5,963 bases of DNA from Deltaproteobacteria bacterium (GTDB lineage: Bacteria; Bdellovibrionota; FAC87; UBA2466), in the NCBI GenBank assembly GCA_013205415.1, contig JABMMY010000002.1, positions 1-5,963 on the forward strand. The letters run 5' to 3'. The notes beneath the pieces were generated by a model. It did no database searches. It had not been told where the DNA came from and worked only from the letters and a program-made list of their open reading frames with translations. Positions 5,789 to 5,963 of this stretch are shown in pieces. A program made the position numbers and the translations under genes. Within the stretch, counting starts at the first letter, position 1. Every line of letters starts with the position of its first letter.

Positions 5789-5963
5789 ATGACGCAGATT
5801 TTAAAAGGTATTGAATTTAAAAAGACTCGTGCTGAGATCCTATTAAACTTAAAAGAATCTCTGCCTAATAAAAATCTCTATGATTTAGCAGCCCAATACC
5901 AGGTGCCTATTGAAAGCTATGGCCATAAAAATAAAGGCTGGGTAGGGCAGACTGTAGAAAAGG
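5789..5963 (+). CDS. mutH: MutH/Sau3AI-family DNA endonuclease, N-terminal part (partial)
   Basis: The frame opens at ATG 5789 and runs off the right edge after 58 codons. An in-frame TAG at 5783-5785 means no earlier start is possible. The end of the fragment, NLYDLAAQYQVPIES followed by NKGWVGQTVEK, lines up with the MutH N-terminal region of E. coli (a helix, then DKGWIG and LLE). K49 and E57 take the places of K48 and active-site E56. MutH nicks the unmethylated strand at hemimethylated GATC in methyl-directed mismatch repair, and the related Sau3AI is a GATC restriction enzyme. The catalytic DxnExK residues lie beyond the window, so repair and restriction roles cannot be separated. No ribosome site is seen close to the ATG: the nearest purine run (GGAGGGG) ends 17 nt upstream, within a hairpin arm. 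The symbol is provisional. Confidence 0.7.
   Translation, partial: MTQILKGIEFKKTRAEILLNLKESLPNKNLYDLAAQYQVPIESYGHKNKGWVGQTVEK

Noticed and set aside
1..5963. CRISPR array, insertion sequence, tRNA, toxin-antitoxin or phage-defence cluster
   Set aside because: No regularly spaced repeats, transposase-like frame, terminal repeats, cloverleaf or defence-gene pair was visible; the only nuclease-like partial gene is the MutH homologue.

Overview
The window looks like chromosome from a Gram-negative bacterium of moderate-to-low GC, most likely a Bdellovibrio-like member of the Bdellovibrionota. This is an inference from gene content. A secreted DUF4360 protein (a family I associate with Bdellovibrio and relatives) sits near mltG, ruvX and a heptosyltransferase-type GT9 gene, the last of which implies an LPS outer membrane. 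No species call can be made from the sequence alone.

Layout: the left edge holds the last 29 codons of a rightward gene I cannot identify firmly. From about 173 to 4719 there is one tightly packed leftward block, in transcription order: an AstD-like aldehyde dehydrogenase, a GT9 glycosyltransferase, ruvX (yqgF), mltG and a hotdog acyl-CoA thioesterase. Junctions are a 4-nt ATGA overlap, a 51-nt gap with a perfect hairpin, a 16-nt overlap and a 35-nt overlap, so the block is probably one operon. Around 346 bases of AT-rich non-coding DNA separate it from rightward genes. This spacer carries a textbook sigma-54 (-24/-12) promoter, TTGGCAC-N5-TTGCT, aimed at a DUF4360 secreted protein. Between that promoter and the start codon is a terminator-like hairpin with a T7 tract. 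After the DUF4360 gene comes a strong 12-bp hairpin without a T tract, then the first 58 codons of a MutH/Sau3AI-family endonuclease cut by the right edge.

The leftward block mixes envelope functions (MltG, GT9) with RNA or Holliday-junction processing (RuvX) and acyl or aldehyde metabolism. It looks like housekeeping plus a divergent dehydrogenase rather than one pathway. The most notable points are the sigma-54 promoter with a possible attenuator before the DUF4360 gene, the aldehyde dehydrogenase that keeps its Cys and Glu but has lost the oxyanion-hole Asn and parts of its NAD-binding motifs, and a MutH homologue in what seems a non-gammaproteobacterial genome. No CRISPR array, insertion sequence, tRNA or rRNA was seen.
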